A stretch of DNA of 11,800 nucleotides from Candidatus Woesearchaeota archaeon (GCA_018303315.1 JAGVYJ010000004.1:1-11800); one strand, 5' to 3'; shown: positions 1 to 5,084, counted from the stretch's first letter. Notes: generated from the sequence alone by a model not told the origin. Numbers and translations are program-made.

Positions 1-227
1 TAGCCGGAAGACATCAGTGAGGCAATGTCACTGATTCTGCCGAGTGCATTTCGGTCAGGGGCATAAACCGGCAGTGGAAGAGCCTTTTCCAGTGCCCGCT
101 GCAAAACCTGTTCCTGCATACCCCTGAATGCCTGCTCATCCTTCTGTAATACTTGCCGTGCATTCCTGAAGAATTCAGGATTCCGGCTCGGACTTTTTAA
201 CACTCTCACATCTACTTCAGTTACCAT
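1..227 (-). CDS. Partial hypothetical protein (N-terminal 75 residues)
   Basis: An open frame begins at an ATG at 227 on the minus strand and runs off the left edge, giving 75 residues. It starts MVTEVDVRVLKSPSRNPEFF and continues with a Gln/Glu/Arg-rich, probably helical stretch, then a more mixed segment. The start is well supported: AAGGGGTGAT, a strong archaeal Shine-Dalgarno site, lies a few bases ahead of the ATG. It sits only 15 bases downstream of the methyltransferase stop, so the two are probably co-transcribed. I do not recognise a family from the visible part; no signal peptide or membrane segment is seen. The C-terminal part lies outside the window. Confidence 0.7.
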   Translation of the reverse strand, partial: MVTEVDVRVLKSPSRNPEFFRNARQVLQKDEQAFRGMQEQVLQRALEKALPLPVYAPDRNALGRISDIASLMSSG

Positions 228-242
228 TCTATCACCCCTTTT

Positions 243-1169
243 TTAATTCGCTAGAGCCACCACCAAGTGCTGGCTCCCATCATAATGATCATCAATGCTC
301 TTTATTGAAAAGTGAGGTATAAGCAGCGAGGTAAGGGCTTCTCTCGAGTATTTGTGCACAAGAGGGTTTAATTGGAACTCGAGCGGCATAGAGGAGATAA
401 GCCCGTTTGAGAGTCTCACAGGCAAAGCGTTCAGGCATTCCTTTGGCAGCCTTGAAGTATATTCAGCTACATTTTTGAAAAAATCCGCAATGCCAAGATT
501 TCCGCCCTCAAACTGCGTAACCAGATTTTCTATTGCCAACGCATAACTCATAAGCTGAGGGGGAATGCTGACCTGATCTCGAAGCCATTCCTGGAATTTG
601 TCTGAGTATACAGCGCGAATATTTTTCCTTGCAAGAACCTCCAGGTCAAAATCCGGCCTGAATGCAGACAATATCAGGCCCCCACCAGGCTGCAATATGG
701 CTCTTAATTGCGACATTGCCGATACAGCCTGGTCCGGAGAGACATAATGGAAAGCATTGTGCATTGTAACGACGGATGCTGAACCTTCCTCGACAATGTC
801 GGTCAAAGTTGATGTGCTCCCCTGATAAATCTGTACAGAATCAGAATCTGCAAACCTCTTCCTTGACAGCTTGACCATCGCTCCAGATGGCTCAATTCCT
901 ATGTAGTCTGGGCCTGGCACAGTCTTAAGCATCACATCTATAAGATTTCCTGAGCCAGAGCCCACATCAACATGCACAGGTCTTCGCCCGGAAAATTTAG
1001 CGGAATAGAGAAAAAAAGCAATAAGTCCTGCAAATTTAGAGTAGGATTCGGCTATTATGGGTATTTGCAGATTCGGGTTTGTGTAGTAAGTGTCAGGCAA
1101 CAAAGCATATTCATCAAAAACAGCTGTTACAGACTTTGAATGAGCATCTGTTGCTGTCAAAGCATTCAA
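243..1169 (-). CDS. Class I SAM-dependent methyltransferase
   Basis: A protein of about 308 residues with a Rossmann-fold methyltransferase core. Motif I is VHVDVGSGSGN (residues 65-75), the glycine loop that binds S-adenosylmethionine. GIEPSG (91-96) ends strand 2, with the acidic Glu93 expected to hold the ribose. VVTMHNAFHYV (133-143) is the motif after strand 4, and LQPGGGLILSAF (159-170) is the conserved loop and strand 5. The C-terminal 130 residues have no motif I recognise and may determine the substrate, which cannot be predicted. The start is uncertain: the TTG at 1169 lies almost directly against a GGGGGAT Shine-Dalgarno-like run, whereas an in-frame TTG at 1160 (residue 4) has normal spacing and may be the true start. 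It is probably the first gene of an operon with the gene leaving the left edge. Confidence 0.85.
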   Translation of the reverse strand: MNALTATDAHSKSVTAVFDEYALLPDTYYTNPNLQIPIIAESYSKFAGLIAFFLYSAKFSGRRPVHVDVGSGSGNLIDVMLKTVPGPDYIGIEPSGAMVKLSRKRFADSDSVQIYQGSTSTLTDIVEEGSASVVTMHNAFHYVSPDQAVSAMSQLRAILQPGGGLILSAFRPDFDLEVLARKNIRAVYSDKFQEWLRDQVSIPPQLMSYALAIENLVTQFEGGNLGIADFFKNVAEYTSRLPKECLNALPVRLSNGLISSMPLEFQLNPLVHKYSREALTSLLIPHFSIKSIDDHYDGSQHLVVALAN

Positions 1170-1407
1170 TCCCCCACGTTTCTAGTCCCCATTGGTCACA
1201 AAATTTCACTTATCAATCGTTATGTCTGGCTTGGGATTACATAAATTTCACGCATGATAAGCTGCAATTTTTAGACGATATTTTTCAAATAAGCATGTTT
1301 CAGGATAACTTTTTCAGATTTGATTTCAGAAGAAGACAGTAAAGCTTATCTTTGCAATGCGTAACAACTTTCTGGAGTTACGACAGGTCAATACTGGAAA
1401 GTGAGGA

Positions 1408-1956
1408 CTATCCAAGCCCTTTCCACTCGGTTTCCTTCACGTTTTTCAGCCGGTTCTCGTATCTGGCCATGACAAACAGAAGAGAGGAAAGCCTGTTGAG
1501 GTAAGGTATGACTGCCGGATTGATTTTGTCCCTTTCCTTCAGCATTACAGCCCTTCTTTCAGTTCTCCGGCACATCACCCTTGCCAGATGTATGTATGCG
1601 GAAGCCTCTGAGCCACCCGGAAGTATGAATTTCCTGAGCTCAGGAAGCTTGGCATTCATGCCATCTGTCCACTGCTCAAGCTCTGTCGCATGCCTGCTTT
1701 CTACCCTTGGCACATTGGCCTTTGAGTTTAAAGGCGTTGCCAGGTCAGAGCCAACCACGAACAGCGCATTCTGGATTTGCTCAAGAATAATCCCTGACTT
1801 TCTGCTGGCGAAAACCCTGCACAGCCCTATTAAAGAGTTGAGTTCATCAACGCAGCCAAGGGTTTCAATCCTGAGAACGCTCTTCTTTACCCTTTGGCCG
1901 CTGAACAGGTCTGTCTCGCCCTCATCCCCCCTGCCTGTATAAGGAACAGCAGCCAT
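1408..1956 (-). CDS. pduO: PduO-type ATP:cob(I)alamin adenosyltransferase
   Basis: The 182-residue protein has the usual length and motifs of the PduO/MMAB family, which transfers the 5'-deoxyadenosyl group of ATP to cob(I)alamin to make coenzyme B12. The ATP-binding N-terminal motif is YTGRGDEGETDLFSG (residues 6-20). CVDELNSLIG (35-44) is the conserved VDELN segment. KFILPGG (109-115) carries the phenylalanine equivalent to the one that opens the base-off cobalamin site in characterised PduO enzymes. CRRTERR (129-135) is the conserved arginine motif, and NPAVIPYLNRLSSLLF (146-161) the last signature helix. No cobalamin synthesis genes or B12-dependent enzymes are in the window; a B12-dependent ribonucleotide reductase or mutase elsewhere is a plausible client (inference). 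No Shine-Dalgarno site precedes the ATG; a TATA box centred 26 bases upstream points to a leaderless mRNA. Confidence 0.93.
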   Translation of the reverse strand: MAAVPYTGRGDEGETDLFSGQRVKKSVLRIETLGCVDELNSLIGLCRVFASRKSGIILEQIQNALFVVGSDLATPLNSKANVPRVESRHATELEQWTDGMNAKLPELRKFILPGGSEASAYIHLARVMCRRTERRAVMLKERDKINPAVIPYLNRLSSLLFVMARYENRLKNVKETEWKGLG

Positions 1957-1977
1957 AAGGCAGGGAGACCTGTTTCC

Positions 1978-1987
1978 TTAAATAAAA
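1978..1987 (-). promoter_or_regulatory. TATA box for the leaderless pduO transcript
   Basis: Read on the minus strand this is TTTTATTTAA. Its centre is 26 bases from the pduO ATG, the normal distance from an archaeal TATA box to the transcription start. Transcription would therefore begin at or within a base or two of the ATG, in keeping with the absence of a ribosome binding site. Confidence 0.6.
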
Positions 1988-2000
1988 GTATCGCTAGGTA

Positions 2001-2007
2001 TTTAAAT
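2001..2007 (+). promoter_or_regulatory. TATA box for the leaderless gene at 2029
   Basis: TTTAAAT is centred 25 bases before the ATG at 2029. No Shine-Dalgarno site separates them, so a leaderless transcript is likely. The box lies only about 20 bases from the divergent pduO TATA box, so the two promoters could interfere with each other. Confidence 0.55.
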
Positions 2008-2028
2008 TCAGGCTCTTATAAGCTCTTT

Positions 2029-2406
2029 ATGCTTAGGGTTGGCGGCTATCCCTGCGCTGAGGAAGGCGACATAGAACGTCTTATTAACTCCCTTGCAGAG
2101 AGGGCTACTGACCTTGGCAATGGCTTTGCTTATATCCCTCTGGGCTGGGACATTATTTTCAACAATGCCAACCTTCACAGGGTGACCCTTGCTGCCGGCC
2201 TATATATCGACCCTTCTGGAAGGATTGTTCAGTACGAGATATTCCGCTTTGACCCATATGACCCAGATGGGTGGGTTAACAGGGATTTATACAGGATGGA
2301 GTCTATCCAGGCTCTTGGCCTTGTCCGGATAAGAAAGCTGCCTGGCAGCAGGACTGAAGAGCATCATTCCTTTGAGCTGCCTGACAGGGCTCTGGAGACA
2401 GCTTGA
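2029..2406 (+). CDS. Hypothetical protein, 125 residues, leaderless
   Basis: I place the start at the ATG at 2029 (MLRVGGYPCAEEGDIERL), not at an in-frame ATG at 1894. The longer form would overlap the divergent pduO gene and its promoter, and its extra 45 residues look like antisense translation. The 125-residue product has a helical N-terminal third (EGDIERLINSLAERATDLG), then a probably beta-rich middle with IDPSGRIVQYEIFRFDPYDPDG and a short C-terminal tail. It is soluble, with no membrane segment or signal peptide. I recognise no family or catalytic motif. It converges with the winged-helix gene of the toxin-antitoxin-like module, the two stops being 18 bases apart. Confidence 0.7.
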   Translation: MLRVGGYPCAEEGDIERLINSLAERATDLGNGFAYIPLGWDIIFNNANLHRVTLAAGLYIDPSGRIVQYEIFRFDPYDPDGWVNRDLYRMESIQALGLVRIRKLPGSRTEEHHSFELPDRALETA

Positions 2407-2424
2407 TCGGCCTTCCTTGACTGT

Positions 2425-2778
2425 CTAAGCAAAAATCGGAATTTTTACAGGCTGCATGGAGGGATATTTCTTTCTCTCTTCAGTGCTTACTCTAAGTATT
2501 CCAAACCCTTCTAATAGCTTGATATCCCGGTAAACTGCCTCATAACTCCTCCCCAATTCTTTTGCAATCTGGTATATGTTTTTGGGTTCGGAGTGTTTTA
2601 TCTCTAAAAGCAGGTTAATCTTTTGAGGGCTGAAGATTTTTGAAAAAATTTCTGGGGAAATTACTATCGTTTTTTCTGCTTCATTTATCTTTTTCTTTCC
2701 TTTGAGAATATCTGCCACATGTTTATTGTCTTCTTTCATCTTTTGCTTTACATCAGCAACAATTTCAATCTTAACCAT
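2425..2778 (-). CDS. Winged-helix DNA-binding protein, HVO_A0114-like antitoxin candidate
   Basis: The 117-residue protein has a winged helix-turn-helix at about residues 50-97: INLLLEI, then NIYQIAKELGRSYEAVYRDI with the recognition helix, then KLLEGFGIL leading into the wing. This closely resembles archaeal HVO_A0114-type regulators, whose typical motif is an ELA.RLGR....V.RD..ALE..GL pattern. The N-terminal 45 residues are charged and helical and may contact the partner protein. I chose the ATG at 2778 because AAGGTGAT, a strong Shine-Dalgarno site overlapping the stop of the upstream gene, lies a few bases before it; a GTG at 2787 lies inside that site. It is translationally linked to the gene at 2789-3091. 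Acting as the antitoxin and autorepressor of the pair is an inference from gene order and the operator candidate upstream. Confidence 0.8.
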   Translation of the reverse strand: MVKIEIVADVKQKMKEDNKHVADILKGKKKINEAEKTIVISPEIFSKIFSPQKINLLLEIKHSEPKNIYQIAKELGRSYEAVYRDIKLLEGFGILRVSTEERKKYPSMQPVKIPIFA

Positions 2779-2788
2779 TCTTATCACC

Positions 2789-3091
2789 TTATAGTCTTCT
2801 TAACTCTTCTCCCAGTCTCATTGTGTATTCTTCAGCTTCTTCAAAGCTTAATTCCTTAAATACAACCTTCTTTCTTCCGTGTTTGTGAATATGGGTGCCA
2901 ATCTCATTCTTATCATGCTTATAGTTGTCTATTCTGCAAACTTCAATCCATTCATTGTTCCTAAATACCAGGTATTGATAAGCGAATTTCAAACCGTCGG
3001 GGAAGCTTGTTTCTTTTCGGACTTTATACAATCTCTTTATCAGCCTTGCGTCCTCTGCCAAAATTATATCCTGATTTATTATGATACTCAT
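2789..3091 (-). CDS. TumE-like (DUF6516-type) toxin candidate
   Basis: A compact, charged protein of 100 residues. The central part reads as beta strands (KFAYQYLVFRNNEWIEVCRI), followed by a conserved-looking DN (55-56) and a histidine cluster THIHKHG (66-72), then a C-terminal helix rich in Glu (LSFEEAEEYTMRLGEELRRL). The order of strand, hydrophobic-DN, HxH and C-terminal helix matches my memory of the TumE/DUF6516 family of toxin-antitoxin proteins, often found beside archaeal winged-helix genes; this is recognition by pattern, not by search. The gene is first in its operon and the DNA-binding partner follows with overlapping translation signals. Its base composition is clearly more AT-rich than that of the neighbours, suggesting transfer. 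Catalytic activity is not established. Confidence 0.6.
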   Translation of the reverse strand: MSIIINQDIILAEDARLIKRLYKVRKETSFPDGLKFAYQYLVFRNNEWIEVCRIDNYKHDKNEIGTHIHKHGRKKVVFKELSFEEAEEYTMRLGEELRRL

Positions 3092-3103
3092 CTATATAAC
3101 CTT

Positions 3104-3123
3104 TCATATCATATATGATGTCA
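3104..3123. promoter_or_regulatory. Palindromic operator candidate of the toxin-antitoxin-like operon
   Basis: TCATATCATATATGATGTCA matches its own reverse complement at 16 of 20 positions, with a perfect 12-base core ATCATATATGAT at 3108-3119. An additional TCATA half-site lies just upstream, next to the TATA box. The centre falls about where transcription should start, so a dimer of the winged-helix protein bound here would block initiation. Confidence 0.5.
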
Positions 3124-3130
3124 TAGGTCA

Positions 3131-3139
3131 TATATAAAT
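3131..3139 (-). promoter_or_regulatory. TATA box of the toxin-antitoxin-like operon
   Basis: On the minus strand this reads ATTTATATA, a near-ideal archaeal TATA box. The expected start of transcription, about 26 bases on, is near 3109, giving a leader of roughly 18 bases that carries AAAGGT as a weak ribosome binding site before the ATG at 3091. Confidence 0.6.
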
Positions 3140-3268
3140 ATTCTCTTTGAAGAGAATTAGTGAGCGCTTAGTTAAAGATAAGCATGAAATCTCCGAAATC
3201 ATTTCGAATATTCCAAATATTACACCAGTTTGCAAGATTTCATAAGGAGTATAACGCCGCGGGGGAGA

Positions 3269-3377
3269 CTTTCCTTGTGGTTGACTGATAATTGCCCTGC
3301 AAACAAGTCAGTCGTTCTGAGGGGCCAAGCAAAGCGAGTGCCCCTCATTGTACAGGGGCGTGGCAGTCTGCCACAAT
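3269..3377 (-). other. tRNA-Ser intron 2, T-loop position 59/60, 109 bases
   Basis: The intron interrupts the T-loop after A59. The bulge-helix-bulge is clear: outer T stem GGGAG/CTCCC; bulges AAA and AGT cut between bases two and three; central helix TTCA/GGAA with three pairs; and a perfect six-pair inner helix TTGTGG (3376-3371) with CCACAA (3280-3275). Inside are two further hairpins: TGAGGGGC/GCCCCTCA (arms 3347-3340 and 3325-3318) and GACTGA/TCAGTC (arms 3313-3308 and 3288-3283) enclosing TTGC/GCAA. It is too short for a homing endonuclease. I see no convincing C and D box pair. Confidence 0.88.
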
Positions 3378-3409
3378 TTTGAACTCCCGTGTCCCGAAGG
3401 ACATTGGAT

Positions 3410-3449
3410 CAATGCAGGCCAGTGCAGGTCTCATAAGGACATGCGCCCT
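3410..3449 (-). other. tRNA-Ser intron 1, position 37/38, 40 bases
   Basis: The intron begins AGGGCGC after A37 and ends GCATTG before A38. The junctions fold as a relaxed bulge-helix-bulge: outer anticodon stem TTGGA/TCCAA; 3-base bulges TAA and TGA, each cut between the second and third base; a central helix TTGC/GCAT with three pairs and one U-U mismatch; and an inner helix GGGC/GCCT. Position 37/38 is the usual site of archaeal tRNA introns. Confidence 0.9.
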
Positions 3450-3513
3450 TAGCAATCCAACGCAATGGCCAGGCTATGCGACCGCGGCATAGCTTTGAAG
3501 AATCCGAGCGTGG

Positions 3514-3521
3514 TTTTTAAA
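3514..3521 (-). promoter_or_regulatory. TATA box of the tRNA-Ser gene
   Basis: On minus this is TTTAAAAA, centred about 29 bases before the tRNA 5' end at 3488. That matches the 28-base distance seen for the initiator tRNA promoter in this window and implies a leader of only a few bases. Confidence 0.6.
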
Positions 3522-3615
3522 GCTTTTTATCCTGCTGCAAGCCGGGAATATTCCTTTCAGGACCTGAAAATAGGACATTATATTGCAACTATGTTTTTCA
3601 TTCAACAGGAATAAC

Positions 3616-3625
3616 ATTTATAAAT
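3616..3625 (+). promoter_or_regulatory. TATA box for the gene at 3651
   Basis: ATTTATAAAT is a strong archaeal TATA box centred 30 bases before the ATG at 3651. The predicted start of transcription near 3647 leaves a leader of about four bases, too short for a ribosome binding site, and none is seen. Confidence 0.6.
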
Positions 3626-3650
3626 GCATTCTTGATTCCGGGCTAATACG

Positions 3651-4682
3651 ATGGACAAACCGGCAAAGCCCAATACCCCTGCAAATGTTCTTGAAAGGCT
3701 TAACAGCACATTCACTGATTTGGAGACTGCTGCCCTTGAACTTGAAGGACGTGGCTTGGGCAACAGGATTGGACAGGAGCTTAAAGGCAGCCTTACCTCT
3801 TTCCTGGAAGGCTATGGTTTGTTAATAGATGGCAGAATGCCAGAAACTGAATCTGAGCTGGCTGGGATACTATCAGGCCATGGCCAGCAGGCTCTGGATG
3901 GCATTGAGGGTTGTGCTAGGCTGGTTGCAAAGGTTTCCAACTACACTTATGAGGGAGATAATCCCTTAATTTATCTGTTGGGCCTGAATCAGGTATTGCA
4001 AGGTTTGCCATTGGCGCAGCTGGGCTCGACGCCAAACAAACTAGCGATACCGACAGAGCACAGGACAGTAAGGGACAGGATTTCAGACGCGATTTCAGCC
4101 AGCGGGTATGCTGTGAGGTTGGGCAGAGAAGTGCCAAATTATATGCTTGAGATGCTCAGAGAAACTTTACCTGGAATAGCGGGAGAACTCAAGAGCCATG
4201 GCCAAGATGTTTACATGAGATTCCTGGATGGCGCATTAGGCTACCTGCACGGTATTGCAGTCGATTCAATGTCACCCTCTAAAGAACTTCCAAGCCTTGA
4301 GGAAGTTGCAGAAAAGCTTACGGGTATCGCTAAGGAAGTTGTGCCAAATGCCGATTATAGTATTAGCAACAGCCGGTTCATTGAATACGCGAGCAGCCCG
4401 AATCCTGTAAAAGCATTTGCCAGCCATTTCGGTGCTCCTGTTGTTGCAGTGGGTGCTGGCAGGGAAAGACACGGAATAAGAACTAATGTTGAGCTATATG
4501 TAGGAGATTCAGGGAGCCCTCAGAGAGTTAACGTTGTTTTTCATCAAAATGGATTACCGAATGCTGCTGTGGAAGGCTTAATAAGATTGCAGCAGGAATG
4601 CGCAGAAAGTCTGCCGAGCAGCAGTCCCCTAGCCCGGGTTAATGGCATGGCTGGCCATCTTCTAGGCGATTTATTACGATAA
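3651..4682 (+). CDS. Hypothetical protein, 343 residues
   Basis: The product starts MDKPAKPNTPANVLERLNS. Most of it looks helical and amphipathic: an N-terminal bundle-like region (about residues 10-110), a middle region (about 130-200), then a more beta-like C-terminal part with FGAPVVAVGAG (257-267), RTNVELYVGD and VNVVFHQNGLPNAAVEGLI. There is no signal peptide, transmembrane segment, Cys cluster or recognisable catalytic motif. The start is supported by the TATA box about 30 bases upstream; the transcript is practically leaderless. It stands alone between two tRNA genes with its own promoter. I cannot assign a family; a lineage-specific archaeal protein is the simplest reading. Confidence 0.8.
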   Translation: MDKPAKPNTPANVLERLNSTFTDLETAALELEGRGLGNRIGQELKGSLTSFLEGYGLLIDGRMPETESELAGILSGHGQQALDGIEGCARLVAKVSNYTYEGDNPLIYLLGLNQVLQGLPLAQLGSTPNKLAIPTEHRTVRDRISDAISASGYAVRLGREVPNYMLEMLRETLPGIAGELKSHGQDVYMRFLDGALGYLHGIAVDSMSPSKELPSLEEVAEKLTGIAKEVVPNADYSISNSRFIEYASSPNPVKAFASHFGAPVVAVGAGRERHGIRTNVELYVGDSGSPQRVNVVFHQNGLPNAAVEGLIRLQQECAESLPSSSPLARVNGMAGHLLGDLLR

Positions 4683-4699
4683 GATAAAGAAAATTTCGC

Positions 4700-4731
4700 T
4701 GCTTGTTTTCCCGCCTTTCTTGCTTTTTCCA
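4700..4731 (+). terminator. Pyrimidine-rich termination tract after the gene at 3651
   Basis: After the stop at 4682 a run of T-rich and C/T-rich blocks (TTGTTTTCC, CCTTTCTTG, TTTTTCC) follows, with no stem of note. Archaeal RNA polymerase terminates at such T-rich tracts. It also separates this gene from the promoter of the initiator tRNA. Confidence 0.35.
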
Positions 4732-4740
4732 AGCCCAAAG

Positions 4741-4750
4741 CTTTTTAAAG
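4741..4750 (+). promoter_or_regulatory. TATA box of the initiator tRNA gene
   Basis: CTTTTTAAAG is centred about 28 bases before the tRNA 5' end at 4774. It is symmetric, as TATA boxes often are, but only the rightward direction has a gene at the right distance. Confidence 0.6.
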
Positions 4751-4773
4751 AAGGATAATTTCTTCAGAACCAT

Positions 4774-4848
4774 AGCGGGGTAGGGCAGCCAGGAGTGCCC
4801 GGTGGGCTCATAACCCACAGGTCAGTGGTTCAAATCCACTCCCCGCTA
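4774..4848 (+). tRNA. Initiator tRNA-Met(CAU)
   Basis: A complete 75-base intronless tRNA. The acceptor AGCGGGG pairs with CCCCGCT, followed by discriminator A at 4848. The D stem is GGGC/GCCC, with AGCCAGGAGT in the loop. The anticodon stem GTGGG/CCCAC surrounds the loop CTCATAA with CAT at 4809-4811. The T stem AGTGG/CCACT surrounds TTCAAAT. The A1-U72 pair and the three consecutive G-C pairs next to the anticodon loop are archaeal initiator features, so this is the initiator and not the elongator or the Ile-2 tRNA. CCA is not encoded. Confidence 0.96.
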
Positions 4849-4885
4849 CTTATTCGTTCTTGTTATTATCGTTGTAGTCGTTCCG

Positions 4886-5053
4886 CTACTTTCTGAACTT
4901 CGGAAGCACCCAGAAGGCAAAAACAGCGAATATGGCTATTACAACCCAGAACGCGAGCAAATCAATCATTCCCAGAAGCAGGAGAACGAAGTTTGCGATG
5001 ACAGCAACCACAGCTATTATGCTAAGCCCCTTGATTGCAAAAGACAGGTCCAT
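4886..5053 (-). CDS. Small two-helix membrane protein, 55 residues
   Basis: I start this at the ATG at 5053 (MDLSFAIKGLSIIAVVAVIA) rather than the in-frame ATG at 5095, because a TATA box is centred 26 bases before 5053 and the longer form would run through the promoter. The 55-residue product is almost entirely two hydrophobic helices (about residues 8-27 and 29-49) joined by a tight turn around GMID, and ends in a basic tail LPKFRK, which by the positive-inside rule should be cytoplasmic. It is divergent from RNase HII. No family is recognised, and the function is unknown; its hydrophobicity and fitting promoter make it likely to be real. Confidence 0.65.
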   Translation of the reverse strand: MDLSFAIKGLSIIAVVAVIANFVLLLLGMIDLLAFWVVIAIFAVFAFWVLPKFRK

Positions 5054-5073
5054 GAAGAAAGCAAAGTGACAAA

Positions 5074-5084
5074 GATTTAAAAAG
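5074..5084. promoter_or_regulatory. Shared bidirectional TATA box (mini membrane protein / rnhB)
   Basis: GATTTAAAAAG reads as TTTAAAAAG toward rnhB and CTTTTTAAATC toward the small membrane gene. Its centre is about 26-27 bases from both ATGs (5053 on minus, 5107 on plus), and neither has a Shine-Dalgarno site. One TBP site would thus serve two leaderless or nearly leaderless transcripts. Confidence 0.55.

Larger units (their letters stand above)
3255..3488 (-). tRNA. tRNA-Ser(GCU) with two introns (37/38 and 59/60)
   Basis: Read on minus from 3488. The acceptor GCCGCGG (3488-3482) pairs perfectly with CCGCGGC (3262-3256), and G73 is at 3255, as expected for serine. The D arm is GCA/TGC, with the loop carrying A14, G18-G19 and A21. 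The anticodon stem TTGGA (3460-3456) pairs with TCCAA (3408-3404); the loop TTGCTA-A gives anticodon GCT at 3453-3451. The long class II variable arm is TGTCC-TTCG-GGACA (3403-3390). The T stem GGGAG (3388-3384) pairs with CTCCC (3267-3263); the T-loop TTCAAA is continued by T60 at 3268. Removing introns of 40 and 109 bases leaves an 85-base tRNA with every conserved element. It should read AGC/AGU. CCA is not encoded. Because the T-loop is split, automated tRNA finders could miss it. The 66-codon plus-strand frame over this stretch is spurious. Confidence 0.93.

Noticed and set aside
1079..1342. Plus-strand 87-codon frame
   Set aside because: Its first third overlaps the methyltransferase antisense, and the rest is AT-rich intergenic DNA with no promoter or ribosome binding site and low-complexity translation.
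1360..1382. Hairpin CGTAAC/GTTACG after pduO as a terminator
   Set aside because: No T-run follows on the minus strand and archaeal termination does not rely on such hairpins; it may be chance.
1508..1942. Plus-strand 144-codon frame opposite pduO
   Set aside because: It is antisense to a well-supported gene and has no recognisable product or signals.
1894..2028. N-terminal extension of the gene at 2029
   Set aside because: It overlaps pduO and both promoters on the opposite strand and has no start signal, whereas the ATG at 2029 has a well-placed TATA box.
3269..3377. C/D box guide RNA inside the second tRNA intron
   Set aside because: A CTGA occurs, but I find no matching RTGATGA box C at a suitable distance.
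3292..3492. Plus-strand 66-codon open frame
   Set aside because: It lies antisense across the intron-containing tRNA-Ser; its composition reflects tRNA stems and it has no promoter or ribosome binding site.
3255..3495. RNase P RNA or SRP RNA, suggested by many hairpins, a GGAAAGTC run on minus and GAAGAATCCG on plus
   Set aside because: The conserved RNase P blocks are on opposite strands and in the wrong order, and no SRP helix 8 motif is found. The tRNA-Ser with two introns accounts for the structure.
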